Shown here: one piece after another, positions 1 through 8,610 of the stretch
How positions within the stretch are numbered: position 1 is the stretch's first letter
How the letters are laid out: the number at the start of each line of letters is the position of its first letter
DNA from: Coleofasciculus sp. LEGE 07092
GTDB lineage: Bacteria > Cyanobacteriota > Cyanobacteriia > Cyanobacteriales > Coleofasciculaceae
Reading direction: 5' to 3'
Length of the DNA stretch: 48,524 nt
Assembly (NCBI RefSeq): GCF_015207375.1
Contig: NZ_JADEWY010000040.1
Span: forward strand, 1-48,524
The notes under the pieces: model-generated
The model's input: the letters and a program-made list of their open reading frames with translations, nothing else
What the model was told of the DNA's origin: nothing
Database searches by the model: none
Made by a program: the position numbers and the translations under genes

Positions 1-516
1 TGTCAGTTAGGCAGTGTTAGCCTGTGAACAGAGTGCTGCCGACAGTTCTGGATGAAGCAGGAAGAAAGCATCAAAGTGTACAACTATTTATAGTGTTGAG
101 TAGCTTTGAGTAGGTCTTTTGTAACGGTATTCCATAGACTGTCAACCTGATAGACGTGTGGCAAAAAGCTCCTGCCTGTTGAAAACCAACCACAGCTCGG
201 TTTCTACCACTGAAGGATTACATCGAGTGCATCCTAATTCCGATCATAGCTGGGCTGAAAAGCTTAAAGGGGAGCTGGGGAGCTGGGGGGCAGAGAAAAA
301 GCTTATCCTCTACACCCCACACCCCATTTCCCACACCACTGATCCTAAAAAAAGAAGCCCTCCCAGATAACTCGGAGGGCTTTAACGTTCTTCACTGCAA
401 GGAATCTTATACTATTAGCTAGAATAACGAGGGGTTGTGACGGTGATTCATCAAAGCGATGACAATAGTGCGATCGCACTCCTAAACTAGCAACTTGGGT
501 TACTTAACATTACCAA
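1..516. other. Left-edge intergenic region
   Basis: No convincing gene is seen here. A short open frame at 158-370 is mostly low-complexity and runs through a G-rich repeat (about 270-296) into the hairpin at 356-381, so I do not call it. The hairpin suggests that a transcript from a gene beyond the left edge, or a short untranslated RNA, ends here. The stretch 385-516 presumably carries the promoter for the gene starting at 517; I see no clear -35/-10 pair. Confidence 0.5.
356..381 (+). terminator. Rho-independent terminator hairpin
   Basis: The arms AGCCCTCC (356-363) and GGAGGGCT (374-381) are perfectly complementary, with a 10-base loop. A run of A lies just upstream (346-353) and TTT closes the downstream side, so the hairpin could stop transcription in either direction. 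No gene in the window clearly ends just upstream, so the terminated transcript is unknown. Confidence 0.7.
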
Positions 517-1644
517 ATGGATAGTCACTCAACAGAGGAAACTTGGCAGTGCTGGATGGTTAATACCCTAACCGGGGAAGAAAAACTCATCGCCCACGGG
601 TATGAGTCAGAGCCGGAATGCCAGCTAGAAAGCAGTTACATCTTTGCCCAATGGCAGATTAATCCGTATCCCATCAGCGAGGGATGGACTGTAATCTACC
701 GCCAAGATAGTACATGGCTGATGGCTCGATACTGGCGCGATTACTATCAGGAGATGGCTCAATACTGGCACCAGCGATATGAAAAATTGTGCCAGGAGTA
801 CAACCCAGCTTACCAGCCCAGTGAGCAACCTAGGCGACAGCCCCCCAGACTCAAAACAGTAAAGCGTAGAAGGCGGGTATTGAGTCGGTACAACCGCAGC
901 CTGAAAAGAGTTCAGAATGTAGGATGGCTTTGTGCAGGTACATTGCTTTTTGCGAGTACGATTGAAGTCCCTATTCGATTAAAACCTCTCAGAGTTTCGC
1001 AGTACGCTAAACAACAGGCAACTGATATTCCCCTAGGTGTTCGGGAGTTATTTGACAGCAAACAAGCACCGGGCGCGATCGCTATTGGGGTAGCTGAGGG
1101 TAATCTGACTCCCACGGGAAAACCAACCTCTATCTATTCAGGACACACCGATCCGGGCAACTTTGCCACTAACCGAGGGTTTTGCAGTTGGAACCAAGCG
1201 CAGGATATATCGATAGAAGAGGCAGATCGGCGTTGTCTCCAGGCGTTACAGTGGCATTCGGTTGCCACCGAAAATCGGATGCTTGACTTGGGACTCAACC
1301 CAGAGAATCACAAAAAAGCGATCGTTATGGGTACTGATTTGTGGAATCAATCAAACTCAGCAGGCCCCAACTTTCCCTTCACCTATAAAGCGGCTAAAGA
1401 CCAAGGGCTGCAGGGACGGGATGCTTATATTTGGGCTAGGGTGGAAGCATTCCGCAACGAACAACAAGAACTCGACGCCAGTGGGTTGTTTGGTATTTGC
1501 AAGCGAGAGCCTTATTATCGACAACAACTGACAGGACTGCCAGAGGATTCAGAATCTTGGCGCTGGAATTGCATCAAACTTGACCAAATGCGACGAGTTC
1601 GAGAAATAGAACAAGTGTTGACCTTTAAGAGTACTTCCTCTTAA
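517..1644 (+). CDS. Membrane-anchored conserved cyanobacterial hypothetical protein
   Basis: The predicted protein has 375 residues. The N-terminal ~100 residues are rich in Trp and Tyr. A proline- and arginine-rich basic stretch follows (about 103-131), then one hydrophobic segment (about 136-150) that could be a membrane anchor. The C-terminal ~200 residues contain AIGVAEG, a GHTDPGN motif and two cysteines near its end. Other cyanobacterial proteins carry a similar AIGxAEG...GHxDPGN domain, which I suspect is a lysozyme-like cell-wall domain; that is inference only. The stop overlaps the convergent hisB stop by four bases. Function is unknown. Confidence 0.75.
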   Translation: MDSHSTEETWQCWMVNTLTGEEKLIAHGYESEPECQLESSYIFAQWQINPYPISEGWTVIYRQDSTWLMARYWRDYYQEMAQYWHQRYEKLCQEYNPAYQPSEQPRRQPPRLKTVKRRRRVLSRYNRSLKRVQNVGWLCAGTLLFASTIEVPIRLKPLRVSQYAKQQATDIPLGVRELFDSKQAPGAIAIGVAEGNLTPTGKPTSIYSGHTDPGNFATNRGFCSWNQAQDISIEEADRRCLQALQWHSVATENRMLDLGLNPENHKKAIVMGTDLWNQSNSAGPNFPFTYKAAKDQGLQGRDAYIWARVEAFRNEQQELDASGLFGICKREPYYRQQLTGLPEDSESWRWNCIKLDQMRRVREIEQVLTFKSTSS

Positions 1645-2309
1645 AGGACTCCTTTTGAACTAGGAATCATCCCAGAGCGGCGCGGATCGAGTTCCACCGC
1701 CATCCGAACTGCCCGCGCAAATGCCTTAAAGGTTGCTTCAATAATATGATGAGAATTAATCCCATCCAATTGGCGGATATGCAGCGTCATCTGACTGTGG
1801 TTGACTAATGCCACAAAGAATTCCCGTACTAGTTGCGTGTCGTAAGTACCAACCCGCTGGGTAGGAATCTCTAAACCGTAGCTTAAGTGAGGACGCCCGG
1901 AAAAGTCGAGGGCAACTTGAATCAACGCCTCATCAAGAGGGGCAAGAAAATGACCAAAGCGGACAATTCCTTTGCGATCACCCAGAGCTTTTCCTAATGC
2001 TTGTCCTAGAGTGATGCCTACATCTTCATTCGTATGGTGGTCATCAATTTCTAGATCTCCTGTTGCCCGTACCTCCAAATCCATTAGCCCATGGGAAGAT
2101 AGCTGGTGCAACATATGGTCTAAAAAGGGGATACCCGTAGCGGTTGTGCAATTACCCGTGCCGTCTAAATTCAGGGTTACTTGTACATCGGTTTCCCCTG
2201 TAGTACGCCTAACGGTTGCCATCCGTGCCGAAAACGGCTGCGGGTGAGCTGGGGTATTGATAACCGGGCGATCCGCAGAAATCCCTTTAGGGTTCTCGCT
2301 GGTTTGCAT
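1641..2309 (-). CDS. hisB: Imidazoleglycerol-phosphate dehydratase
   Basis: HisB dehydrates imidazole-glycerol phosphate to imidazole-acetol phosphate, a cytosolic step of histidine synthesis that needs Mn. The diagnostic metal-binding blocks are present: [13 protein letters not shown] (from about residue 62), [11 protein letters not shown] (from about 89) and, near the C-terminus, [14 protein letters not shown]. The frame extends upstream to a TTG at 2333, but I take the ATG at 2309 (222 residues); a further ATG at 2222 would remove an unconserved N-terminal tail. It is monofunctional, without the phosphatase domain seen in E. coli. It stands alone, converging on the preceding gene, with no other his gene nearby. 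Confidence 0.95.
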   Translation of the reverse strand: MQTSENPKGISADRPVINTPAHPQPFSARMATVRRTTGETDVQVTLNLDGTGNCTTATGIPFLDHMLHQLSSHGLMDLEVRATGDLEIDDHHTNEDVGITLGQALGKALGDRKGIVRFGHFLAPLDEALIQVALDFSGRPHLSYGLEIPTQRVGTYDTQLVREFFVALVNHSQMTLHIRQLDGINSHHIIEATFKAFARAVRMAVELDPRRSGMIPSSKGVL

Positions 2310-2441
2310 AGCCGCTACTGACAAAAAACACAATTTATCATTATCTCACAGCGTTAGTGAAAAATAAGGATTTAGGCAGAGGAAATTTCCAACTGAAGCG
2401 TGCTACAGTGTCCCTGTTGGCAGTAATGCCGATTTAATGAG

Positions 2442-2447
2442 AAGGAG
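2442..2447 (+). promoter_or_regulatory. Strong ribosome binding site of dpsA
   Basis: AAGGAG lies nine bases before the ATG at 2457. It fixes that start and suits a highly expressed stress protein. Confidence 0.75.
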
Positions 2448-2456
2448 AACACGACC

Positions 2457-3011
2457 ATGCCAGAAACTCAGGGTTTACTACAAGCTTTTGGCGAAGTCCG
2501 CGACAATCCCATCTTACTGGAGCATAACGTTACTGCACCCGTTTGCGAGGGATTCAATATTGCGTTGGCAAGTTTTCAAGCCCTCTACTTACAATACCAA
2601 AAACATCACTTTGTTGTAGAAGGAGCTGAATTCTATTCCCTGCACGAATTTTTTCAGGGAAGTTACGGAGAAGTACAAGGACACGTCCACGATATCGGAG
2701 AGCGCTTAAATGGACTAGGAGGCGTCCCGGTTGCTAGCTTCAGCACCTTGGCACAATTATGTTGCTTCGAGCCGGAAGCCGATGGTGTTTTTTCGGCACG
2801 CCAAATGATTGAACATGACTTAGTTGCTGAACAAGCTCTCATTCAGCTAATTCGCCGTCAAGCAGTACAAGCAGAAAGCTTAGGCGATCGCGCAACTCGC
2901 TACTTATACGAACAAATTCTCTTAAAGACGGAAGAACGGGCTTATCACCTGAACCACTTCCTCGCACCTGACAGCTTAACGCTGGGATTTGTGCAGAGAG
3001 CTAGCAACTAA
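2457..3011 (+). CDS. dpsA: Dps-family ferritin, DpsA type
   Basis: This 184-residue Dps mini-ferritin should form a dodecamer that oxidises and stores iron, protecting DNA in the cytosol. By hand alignment the ferroxidase positions fall on the same numbers as in E. coli Dps: His51, His63 and Glu82 are kept. Asp67 is replaced by Gln, and Asp78 by His ([10 protein letters not shown]). An Asp-to-His change of this kind is known from the Thermosynechococcus DpsA with a three-histidine centre. The C-terminal tail is longer than in E. coli Dps. The gene is single, with a strong ribosome binding site and a 147-bp upstream region. The start is unambiguous. Confidence 0.93.
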   Translation: MPETQGLLQAFGEVRDNPILLEHNVTAPVCEGFNIALASFQALYLQYQKHHFVVEGAEFYSLHEFFQGSYGEVQGHVHDIGERLNGLGGVPVASFSTLAQLCCFEPEADGVFSARQMIEHDLVAEQALIQLIRRQAVQAESLGDRATRYLYEQILLKTEERAYHLNHFLAPDSLTLGFVQRASN

Positions 3012-3031
3012 ATTAGCTTCGATGAAGGGGA

Positions 3032-3052
3032 AGTAGGGAGTAGGGAGTAGGG
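3032..3052. repeat. Heptanucleotide tandem repeat, AGTAGGG x3
   Basis: Three perfect AGTAGGG units follow the dpsA stop. They belong to the same degenerate GGGA-rich heptamer class seen at 7971-8026 and, in parts, at 45618-45650 and 47540-47560. Such short tandem heptamers are typical of filamentous cyanobacteria. Confidence 0.85.
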
Positions 3053-3150
3053 AGTTAAGGGAAATAAAGGGATTTGCGAGATGTTACTCTTCTCCCCATC
3101 TCCCCACTCCCTTTCACCAAGTTACGGCTTAGAAGGCAACTTGGTATTAA

Positions 3151-3702
3151 CTACTGTGATCGACTCTCAAATTCATCGATTTCTGTATTCGGTGGTAGTG
3201 TCGTCGAGGTTGAAACCTTCTCAAACACGGTAGGATTGTTAAAGGTTGTGGGTCGCGGTTGTCCTGGACTTGTTCCTGCAACTTGTACGCGAATTTGACC
3301 TTCAGAGGTGACATCGAAAATCGTCATTACAGTAGCACCCTGCATCAGGTCTATGTTCAAACTCATCGGCTTAGTGTTGTTATCAACCTGGTAGCGCATT
3401 TCTAACGCTCTCTGCGGTTCATTTGGAGGGGGTGTGGCAGTCATGTAGAGTTTACCATCTGGGGTAAAAATCCAGGTGATATCCTGACCCGGCGTTAGTT
3501 CCCCTTGCCATTCACCAACCAAATCTTCAGCAGCAATATTTTTGGTTGATGCGGTTTGAATCTCGGCGAGGGCGGGTGAGAGAAACAAATGGGAACGAAC
3601 TGTGACTCCTAGAGTACCCAGTAACCCCAGACACAGACCCGATGCCAATAAGCGATGGCGTGAAGCCAGAAAGGGACGGGCGGTGAAAAAAGAATAACCC
3701 AT
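3151..3702 (-). CDS. Secreted conserved hypothetical protein
   Basis: The 183-residue product begins with a basic stretch and a hydrophobic core (about residues 19-33). A probable signal peptidase site follows ALA near residue 46, so export to the periplasm is likely. The mature part contains LVGEWQGE and repeated beta-strand-like segments (YMTATPPP, MRYQVDNN, VMTIFDVTSEGQIRVQVAG), which suggests a small beta-barrel or lipocalin-like fold. I do not recognise a named family. It lies tail to tail with dpsA and just downstream of the fetB-like gene on the same strand. Confidence 0.7.
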   Translation of the reverse strand: MGYSFFTARPFLASRHRLLASGLCLGLLGTLGVTVRSHLFLSPALAEIQTASTKNIAAEDLVGEWQGELTPGQDITWIFTPDGKLYMTATPPPNEPQRALEMRYQVDNNTKPMSLNIDLMQGATVMTIFDVTSEGQIRVQVAGTSPGQPRPTTFNNPTVFEKVSTSTTLPPNTEIDEFESRSQ

Positions 3703-3742
3703 AAAATAGAAGTTCGGAAACTAGCGAGATCCTAGCATTACG

Positions 3743-4522
3743 TTACGGAAGCTGTAACTGAGCTTGAGCATTAAAAAATTGCTGCGTTAGTCCCTGCGTC
3801 ACCAACAAGGTCGTTGTTAGGTTCGTAAATGCCAGCATAAACATAATCAATATTTGATAAGATGCTGCATTCAAAGGGTCAATCCCACTCAACAGTTGAC
3901 CTGTGATAATTCCCGGTAAAGTCACAACCCCTACCACCATCATTTGGTTCAGCGTAGGAATCAGTCCAGCACGGATGGCATCGTTGCGATATCCTGCTAC
4001 TGCCTGTTGCGGCGTGGCACCCAAACTCAGGTAGGTTTCGATTTCTAGGCGGCTACTAGTAATTGTACTCACCAAACGTTCTCCAGCGATCGCTGCCCCA
4101 TTCATCGCATTACCCAAGACAATCCCCCCCAAGGGAATCAGGTACTGTGGCTCATACCAGGTTTCGGGCTGAATAATCAGAACAGTCGTATAAAGCAACG
4201 TCAGGGAGCTACAAAATAAAATTGAACTGAACACCACAGGCAAAAGCCGGGGAATTTTTTTGCCAATCCGATTGCGAGCAGTAATGGCAGCAATCGTTAG
4301 CATAACCAGCAAAACCCCCAAAACCGCCAGGGGATTTTTCAAGGCAAACACCACCCCCAGCAAAAACCCAACCACTATTAACTGCGCGACTGTTCGCCCG
4401 GTTGCGATCGCTAGAGGAATTTCTAATCCCAACCCCTGCCAACTGGATAAACCAATAGCGATCGCCATCATCCCCAATCCCCAAACTAAATCGATGGGGT
4501 CAAGTTGAATCAATGCATCCAT
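3743..4522 (-). CDS. fetB: FetB-type (UPF0014) ABC transporter permease
   Basis: The product (259 residues from the ATG at 4522) has about seven hydrophobic segments and the UPF0014/YbbM hallmarks: RTVAQLIVVGFLLG, PLGGIVLGNAMNG and LSLGATPQQAV...AGLIPTLNQM..VTLPGIITGQLLSG. E. coli FetB works with the ATPase FetA in iron export and peroxide resistance. No ATPase gene is adjacent here, so the partner is elsewhere or the role differs. The frame continues upstream to 4597, but the ATG at 4522 gives the usual family start. It is divergent from the aminotransferase gene. Confidence 0.88.
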   Translation of the reverse strand: MDALIQLDPIDLVWGLGMMAIAIGLSSWQGLGLEIPLAIATGRTVAQLIVVGFLLGVVFALKNPLAVLGVLLVMLTIAAITARNRIGKKIPRLLPVVFSSILFCSSLTLLYTTVLIIQPETWYEPQYLIPLGGIVLGNAMNGAAIAGERLVSTITSSRLEIETYLSLGATPQQAVAGYRNDAIRAGLIPTLNQMMVVGVVTLPGIITGQLLSGIDPLNAASYQILIMFMLAFTNLTTTLLVTQGLTQQFFNAQAQLQLP

Positions 4523-4636
4523 GTGAAACAATTTGAGAATTCTACCATTCTGAAGTAAATAAGCATTACCAGCAATCCCGATTCCCTTTTGACGCAAAAT
4601 TTGATTTATTTAAGTAAAAATTCTAGGTGTAAGCGA

Positions 4637-5764
4637 GTGAATCAGATTCCCCCTATTGACCTGAAACGGCAGTACAAGACGATTGACCAGCAAGTGAGTG
4701 CTGCTGTACAGGATGTTTTGACCTCCGGGCGTTACATTGGCGGTCCCCTGGTTGAAAGCTTTGAGCAACAATTTGCAGCTTATATCGGTGTCTCTGATTG
4801 TGTAGCGTGTAACTCCGGCACTGACTCCCTTTATCTGGCACTGCGAGCCTTGGGAATCGGCTGTGGGGATGAAGTCATTACAACGCCCTTCACCTTCATT
4901 GCTACGGCTGAGGTAATTACGGCTGTTGGTGCCACACCCGTTTTTGTGGATATTCACCCTCAAAGCTTCAATTTAGATGTCAATCAGATTGCTGCTGCTA
5001 TCACAAACAAAACCAAAGCAATCCTGCCAGTTCATTTGTTCGGTCAGCCAGTGGATATGACTGCCCTCATGGACATTGCCCAGTCTAGGGGTTTAGCGGT
5101 AATTGAAGACTGCGCTCAGGCAACAGGCGCTGAATGGAACCACCGAAAAATCGGTAGCATCGGACATATCGGCTGTTTCAGTTTCTTTCCCACTAAAAAT
5201 TTAGGCGCTTGTGGCGATGGTGGGGCGGTAACGACCAACGACAACCGCCTTGCCGCTACCATTCGGATATTGAAAGAACATGGCATGACTACTCGCTACC
5301 ATCACGAAGCTACGGGTATCAACAGCCGTTTGGACACCCTACAAGCTGCCATCCTTCAAATTAAGCTGCGTTACCTGGATCAATGGAACGATGCTCGTCG
5401 TCAGGTTGCTGCTGCTTATCAGAAGTTGTTAAAGCCAATACCAGGCATCGAACTCCCCCAAGAACTCCCTGGAGGGCGTGCTGTCTGGAATCAATACACC
5501 ATTCGCTTGATCAAAGAAGGTAGCAGTAGCCACTACCGGGATGAAGTCCGTCACAAGCTCCAGCAGTTGGGAATCAGTTCTATGATTTATTACCCTCTGC
5601 CTTTACACTTGCAGCCAGTTTACAAGAACTTAAGCTACCCACTGGGTGAGCTACCAAATGTAGAGCAAGTCTGTCACCAAGTCTTGTCTTTGCCAATGTT
5701 CCCAGAACTGTCCTTTGAGGAGCAGCAACAAGTCGTCTACGGATTGAAGGATTGCATGAGTTAG
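4637..5764 (+). CDS. DegT/DnrJ/EryC1/StrS-family PLP aminotransferase
   Basis: This is a sugar-aminotransferase-type protein that uses pyridoxal phosphate. The nucleotide-sugar substrate cannot be read from sequence. Family landmarks are IPPIDLKRQY at the N-terminus, CNSGTDSL, VHLFGQPVDM, ViEDCAQATGA and the PLP-lysine motif SFFPTKNLGA, with GMTTRYHH and INSRLDTLQAAIL later. The frame opens at a TTG (4589), but GTG at 4637 fits the family start and has AGGTG eight bases upstream. That gives 375 residues. Proteins of this kind serve polysaccharide or glycan synthesis. It is a single gene with an inverted-repeat element downstream. Confidence 0.9.
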   Translation: MNQIPPIDLKRQYKTIDQQVSAAVQDVLTSGRYIGGPLVESFEQQFAAYIGVSDCVACNSGTDSLYLALRALGIGCGDEVITTPFTFIATAEVITAVGATPVFVDIHPQSFNLDVNQIAAAITNKTKAILPVHLFGQPVDMTALMDIAQSRGLAVIEDCAQATGAEWNHRKIGSIGHIGCFSFFPTKNLGACGDGGAVTTNDNRLAATIRILKEHGMTTRYHHEATGINSRLDTLQAAILQIKLRYLDQWNDARRQVAAAYQKLLKPIPGIELPQELPGGRAVWNQYTIRLIKEGSSSHYRDEVRHKLQQLGISSMIYYPLPLHLQPVYKNLSYPLGELPNVEQVCHQVLSLPMFPELSFEEQQQVVYGLKDCMS

Positions 5765-5827
5765 TAGAGGTAATCCCATCGGGTAAGTGATTGTCACCTA
5801 TCAAATGCGGTAATTAGAAATGGGTTG

Positions 5828-5891
5828 GTAGGGGCGGGTTTAACCTGTGATATTGGCTTTCCCACCTAGATATCGGTAAACCCGCCCTTAC
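5828..5891. repeat. Inverted-repeat hairpin element, GGGCGGGTTTA family, copy 1
   Basis: The arms GTAGGGGCGGGTTTA (5828-5842) and TAAACCCGCCCTTAC (5877-5891) flank a 34-base centre. A second copy with the same arms and a shared GATATC.CGGT centre lies at 15491-15552. Here it sits between two convergent genes, so it could also end transcription from both sides. Confidence 0.8.
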
Positions 5892-5901
5892 GAAAAGTGA
5901 C

Positions 5902-6645
5902 TTAAACCCTAACCCGTCGAGGGCTAACCGTTGCCAACGCTTCCACTAAACTACGGACAGCGGCAACCATCGCTACTTCGTTGTCTAACTGATTGACGGC
6001 AGACCCGACGCCAACACCCGCAGCACCCGCCGCAATTGCCATCGGTACTGTCACGCTGGACAAACCAGAGGCACACAGCACAGGCACTGACACGGCACGG
6101 GAAATCTCGGAGGCGGCTGCTAGGGTTGGAGCCGCTTTTTCAATCAAACCCAAAGTCCCGGCAGAGCGGGGAGTGCTGCTAGTACCGCCTTCAGTTTGGA
6201 TGATGTCGGCACCCGCTTGGACCAATTCTTCTGCCAACTGCACTTGTCGGTCGAGAGTTAGGATGTGAGGAACGGTGACAGATAAGGTAATATCCGGCAG
6301 GAGCGATCGCGTTTCTTGGGTCAGTGCCAAAACTTCTTCTGCTTCAAACCGTCGTCCTTGAGCGTAAAAGCTATCAAAGTTTCCGATTTCAATCAAATCG
6401 GCACCTGCTTGGACGGCACTGACAAACGCTTGGGGTTCCACAGCAGACACACAAATTGGCAAGTTTGTCAAGCCTCGGACAAGACGAACCAAATCAGGTT
6501 CGGCAGCGATATCTACAAAGGTTGCACCGCCTCGATCAGCCGCCTTAACGGTCGCGGCTACCTTGCTGGCGTCCAGGTTATTCAAGCCGCTAATTACTTT
6601 AAGAACTCGGCTTTGATCAAATGCTTGTTTTAGTCTAGGATGCAT
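5902..6645 (-). CDS. ycf23: Ycf23 / DUF561 family protein
   Basis: The 247-residue protein matches the cyanobacterial and red-algal-plastid Ycf23 (DUF561) family. It has a TIM-barrel look, with repeated beta-alpha units and glycine-rich loops: AADRGGATFVDIAAEP, VQAGADLIEIGNFDSFY, VQAGADIIQTEGGTSS, and CASGLSSVTVPMAIAAGAAGVGVGSAV at the phosphate-binding end. The barrel resembles thiazole- or PdxS-like phosphate-binding enzymes, but no reaction is established that I know of. It is convergent with the aminotransferase gene and divergent from the kinase at 6854. The ATG at 6645 is the only sensible start. Confidence 0.88.
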   Translation of the reverse strand: MHPRLKQAFDQSRVLKVISGLNNLDASKVAATVKAADRGGATFVDIAAEPDLVRLVRGLTNLPICVSAVEPQAFVSAVQAGADLIEIGNFDSFYAQGRRFEAEEVLALTQETRSLLPDITLSVTVPHILTLDRQVQLAEELVQAGADIIQTEGGTSSTPRSAGTLGLIEKAAPTLAAASEISRAVSVPVLCASGLSSVTVPMAIAAGAAGVGVGSAVNQLDNEVAMVAAVRSLVEALATVSPRRVRV

Positions 6646-6738
6646 AGTTATTATTGCAGTTCACCTTTAAATTATTATCGATACTGTTGCTTCTTTTTTC
6701 ACCATCGGGGATTGCTGATACATTCTTTTGTTAACATA

Positions 6739-6778
6739 AAATTTACATTGTGCCACTTAGTGAGGCGAATGTAAATTT
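6739..6778. promoter_or_regulatory. Perfect 11-bp inverted repeat upstream of a protein kinase gene
   Basis: AAATTTACATT (6739-6749) and AATGTAAATTT (6768-6778) are exact inverse complements, with 18 bases between them. The centre-to-centre distance is about three helical turns. The site lies 76-115 bases before the kinase start and about 94-133 bases from the divergent ycf23 start. It could be an operator for either gene or an RNA hairpin. No poly-T follows, so it is not an ordinary terminator. Confidence 0.5.
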
Positions 6779-6853
6779 GGTCAAAGGCACGATCTTTGCC
6801 TAAACTAAAATCATGCTGGAGAGCGTGTGTAATTTCTTCGTCCTCAAACCGTC

Positions 6854-7966
6854 ATGAATTTTGCACTAGGAAACCTGTCTTCCTTCCACTCGGAAGTTTT
6901 GCAGCAAACTCAGTTAGGTCAGCTATGTAGTCAAAATGAATTGTTTCAGGATCGCTACGAAATAATGCGAATGCTGGGTCGAGGCGGTTTTGGGGTGACA
7001 TTTTTGGCAAAAGACGTGAGTTTGCCAGGTCAGCCCTTGTGCGTGATCAAGCAGCTATGCCCTAAAGTTAGCGATCCGAATGCCTTAGCGAACGCCCGTA
7101 ACCGTTTTGAGCGGGAGGCAAAAATTCTGGGCAAACTGGGCAGCCACTCTCAGATTCCCATGCTGTTGAATTATTTCTCGATCAACGAGGAATTTTACCT
7201 AGTGCAAGAATATGTACGCGGTGCTACCTTGGCAAGGCTAGTCAGGCGCTGCGGTTGCTTGTCGGAAACAGGGGTCAGGCAGTTTCTGTGCGAAATACTA
7301 CCCCTGTTAGAATACATCCATCGGCATCAGGTTATTCATCGGGACATTAAGCCTCAAAACATTATTCGCTGTCAAGACGATGGCAGGCTGGTTCTCATCG
7401 ACTTTGGGGCGGTGAAAGAGCAACTGGCTCAAGCAAGCGATAGCAGCATGAAAATGCCTTCTACCCATTTCATCGGTACGGTAGGATTCGCCCCACCAGA
7501 GCAGTTTTCTCTGCGACCGGTGTTTGGCAGCGATATCTATGCCTTGGGTATCACTTGCTTTTTCTTACTGACAGGGAAAGCACCTCTAGATTTTGATAGC
7601 GATCGCCAAACGGGTGATATTTACTGGGAAAATCTCGTTCATTTGAGCAAACCATTTGCTCAAGTTTTGCGGAAGATGACGGAAGTTTCCCTATCGAAGC
7701 GCTATCAATCAGCCAGTCCGATTCTACAAGACCTCGGTTACACCTCACCTCGAGATAATTTAGGACAGTATCTGGTTGCTCGGCAGCAACAATCTCACAG
7801 TATTACGGTCAATGAGAGTGAGAGCAGTCGGAGTGGCTATCGTTCTCCCACCGCCAAAGCCGCGATCGCAATTCGAGGATGGAGACAGCGGATTGAACAA
7901 AAACAGCAGCGCCGTTACACCCCACCTAGTCAACGTCTTATCAGTTCATCGAACAATTCGGTTTAA
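6854..7966 (+). CDS. Serine/threonine protein kinase (Hanks type)
   Basis: A complete eukaryote-like kinase domain fills residues ~35-300: glycine loop GRGGFG (42-47), ATP-lysine in VIK (Lys66), catalytic loop HRDIKPQN (162-169), DFG (183-185) and an activation segment ending in APPEQ. The kinase should therefore be active. It is soluble, with no transmembrane segment. The ~70 C-terminal residues are polar and basic with no recognised domain, so there is no WD40, TPR or PASTA sensor region. Substrates are unknown. An inverted repeat (6739-6778) sits upstream and a heptamer array starts five bases after the stop. Confidence 0.93.
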   Translation: MNFALGNLSSFHSEVLQQTQLGQLCSQNELFQDRYEIMRMLGRGGFGVTFLAKDVSLPGQPLCVIKQLCPKVSDPNALANARNRFEREAKILGKLGSHSQIPMLLNYFSINEEFYLVQEYVRGATLARLVRRCGCLSETGVRQFLCEILPLLEYIHRHQVIHRDIKPQNIIRCQDDGRLVLIDFGAVKEQLAQASDSSMKMPSTHFIGTVGFAPPEQFSLRPVFGSDIYALGITCFFLLTGKAPLDFDSDRQTGDIYWENLVHLSKPFAQVLRKMTEVSLSKRYQSASPILQDLGYTSPRDNLGQYLVARQQQSHSITVNESESSRSGYRSPTAKAAIAIRGWRQRIEQKQQRRYTPPSQRLISSSNNSV

Positions 7967-7970
7967 AAAT

Positions 7971-8026
7971 GGGGAATAGGGAATAGGGAATAGGGAATGG
8001 GGAATGGGGAATGGGGAATGGGGAAT
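7971..8026. repeat. GGGAAT heptanucleotide array, 8 units, covering a start codon
   Basis: Eight seven-base units run head to tail: one GGGGAAT, three AGGGAAT, then four GGGGAAT. The last five junctions create ATG codons at 7997, 8004, 8011, 8018 and 8025. Because 7 is not a multiple of 3, only 7997 and 8018 are in frame with the downstream thioesterase. The G/A-rich units also resemble a Shine-Dalgarno sequence. Confidence 0.95.
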
Positions 8027-8455
8027 GAGGATAATTATTCTTTTATCTACGAGCGCACCGTTCGTTTTCAAGATACTGATGCCGCTGGCGTCGTCTATTT
8101 TGCCAACGTCTTGTCAATGTGCCACGAAGCCTACGAAGCGTCTCTAGCGGCATCGGGCATTGACCTGAAGTTATTTTTCAACAATCGGGCAGTTGCTATT
8201 CCTATCGTTCATACCAGCGTAGACTTTTTTTACCCACTATTTTGCGGCGATCGGGTGCTGATTCTCTTAACGCCCCAGCATCTTAGTGAAAGTAAGTTTG
8301 AGATTGTTTATAAACTGACTGCTGCTTCCCAGTCACATCAACAGCTAGCTAAGGCAGTAACTCGACACGTTTGCATTGAGCCAATGACTAGAACCAAAAC
8401 TCAGTTACCTGAGTCTGTCATGAAATGGCTGGGATGTTGGCGTGGCGATCGCTAG
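7997..8455 (+). CDS. 1,4-dihydroxy-2-naphthoyl-CoA hydrolase (4HBT hot-dog thioesterase)
   Basis: Cyanobacterial DHNA-CoA thioesterase (Slr0204 type) releases DHNA for phylloquinone, the photosystem I quinone. The hot-dog family signature [16 protein letters not shown] is at residues 24-39, with the likely catalytic Asp at 28, followed by [14 protein letters not shown]. The start is uncertain. ATG 7997 gives 152 residues and ATG 8018 gives 145; both lie in the heptamer array, and [10 protein letters not shown] is repeat-encoded. The conserved part begins only at about residue 16. The assignment among 4HBT thioesterases rests on family resemblance, not on neighbouring men genes, which are absent here. 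Confidence 0.85.
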   Translation: MGNGEWGMGNEDNYSFIYERTVRFQDTDAAGVVYFANVLSMCHEAYEASLAASGIDLKLFFNNRAVAIPIVHTSVDFFYPLFCGDRVLILLTPQHLSESKFEIVYKLTAASQSHQQLAKAVTRHVCIEPMTRTKTQLPESVMKWLGCWRGDR

Positions 8456-8542
8456 TGCATAGAGGACATTGAGACAATCTTTATTGATTAGTTTTTCAAG
8501 CAAAACTAAAGACTATCTAAAATTCGATTTTGTCTCGGGATT

Positions 8543-8555
8543 GTGTAGTCTACAC
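8543..8555. promoter_or_regulatory. Short palindrome upstream of the phytochrome kinase
   Basis: GTGTAG-T-CTACAC is a perfect 13-base odd palindrome, 55-68 bases before the kinase start at 8611. The size and position fit an operator, but no regulator is known for it. Confidence 0.3.
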
Positions 8556-8610
8556 TACTAGTTAAGATTTTAATAAAAATAAATATTTTATTCTAGCAGA
8601 AAACTTCGAA

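Noticed and set aside
158-370. 70-codon open frame at the left edge
   Set aside because: It is low-complexity, crosses a G-rich repeat and ends within the terminator hairpin, and no ribosome binding site is visible.
7971-8026. CRISPR-like array
   Set aside because: The units are seven bases, directly abutting and without spacers. No cas gene or spaced repeat array was seen anywhere in the window.
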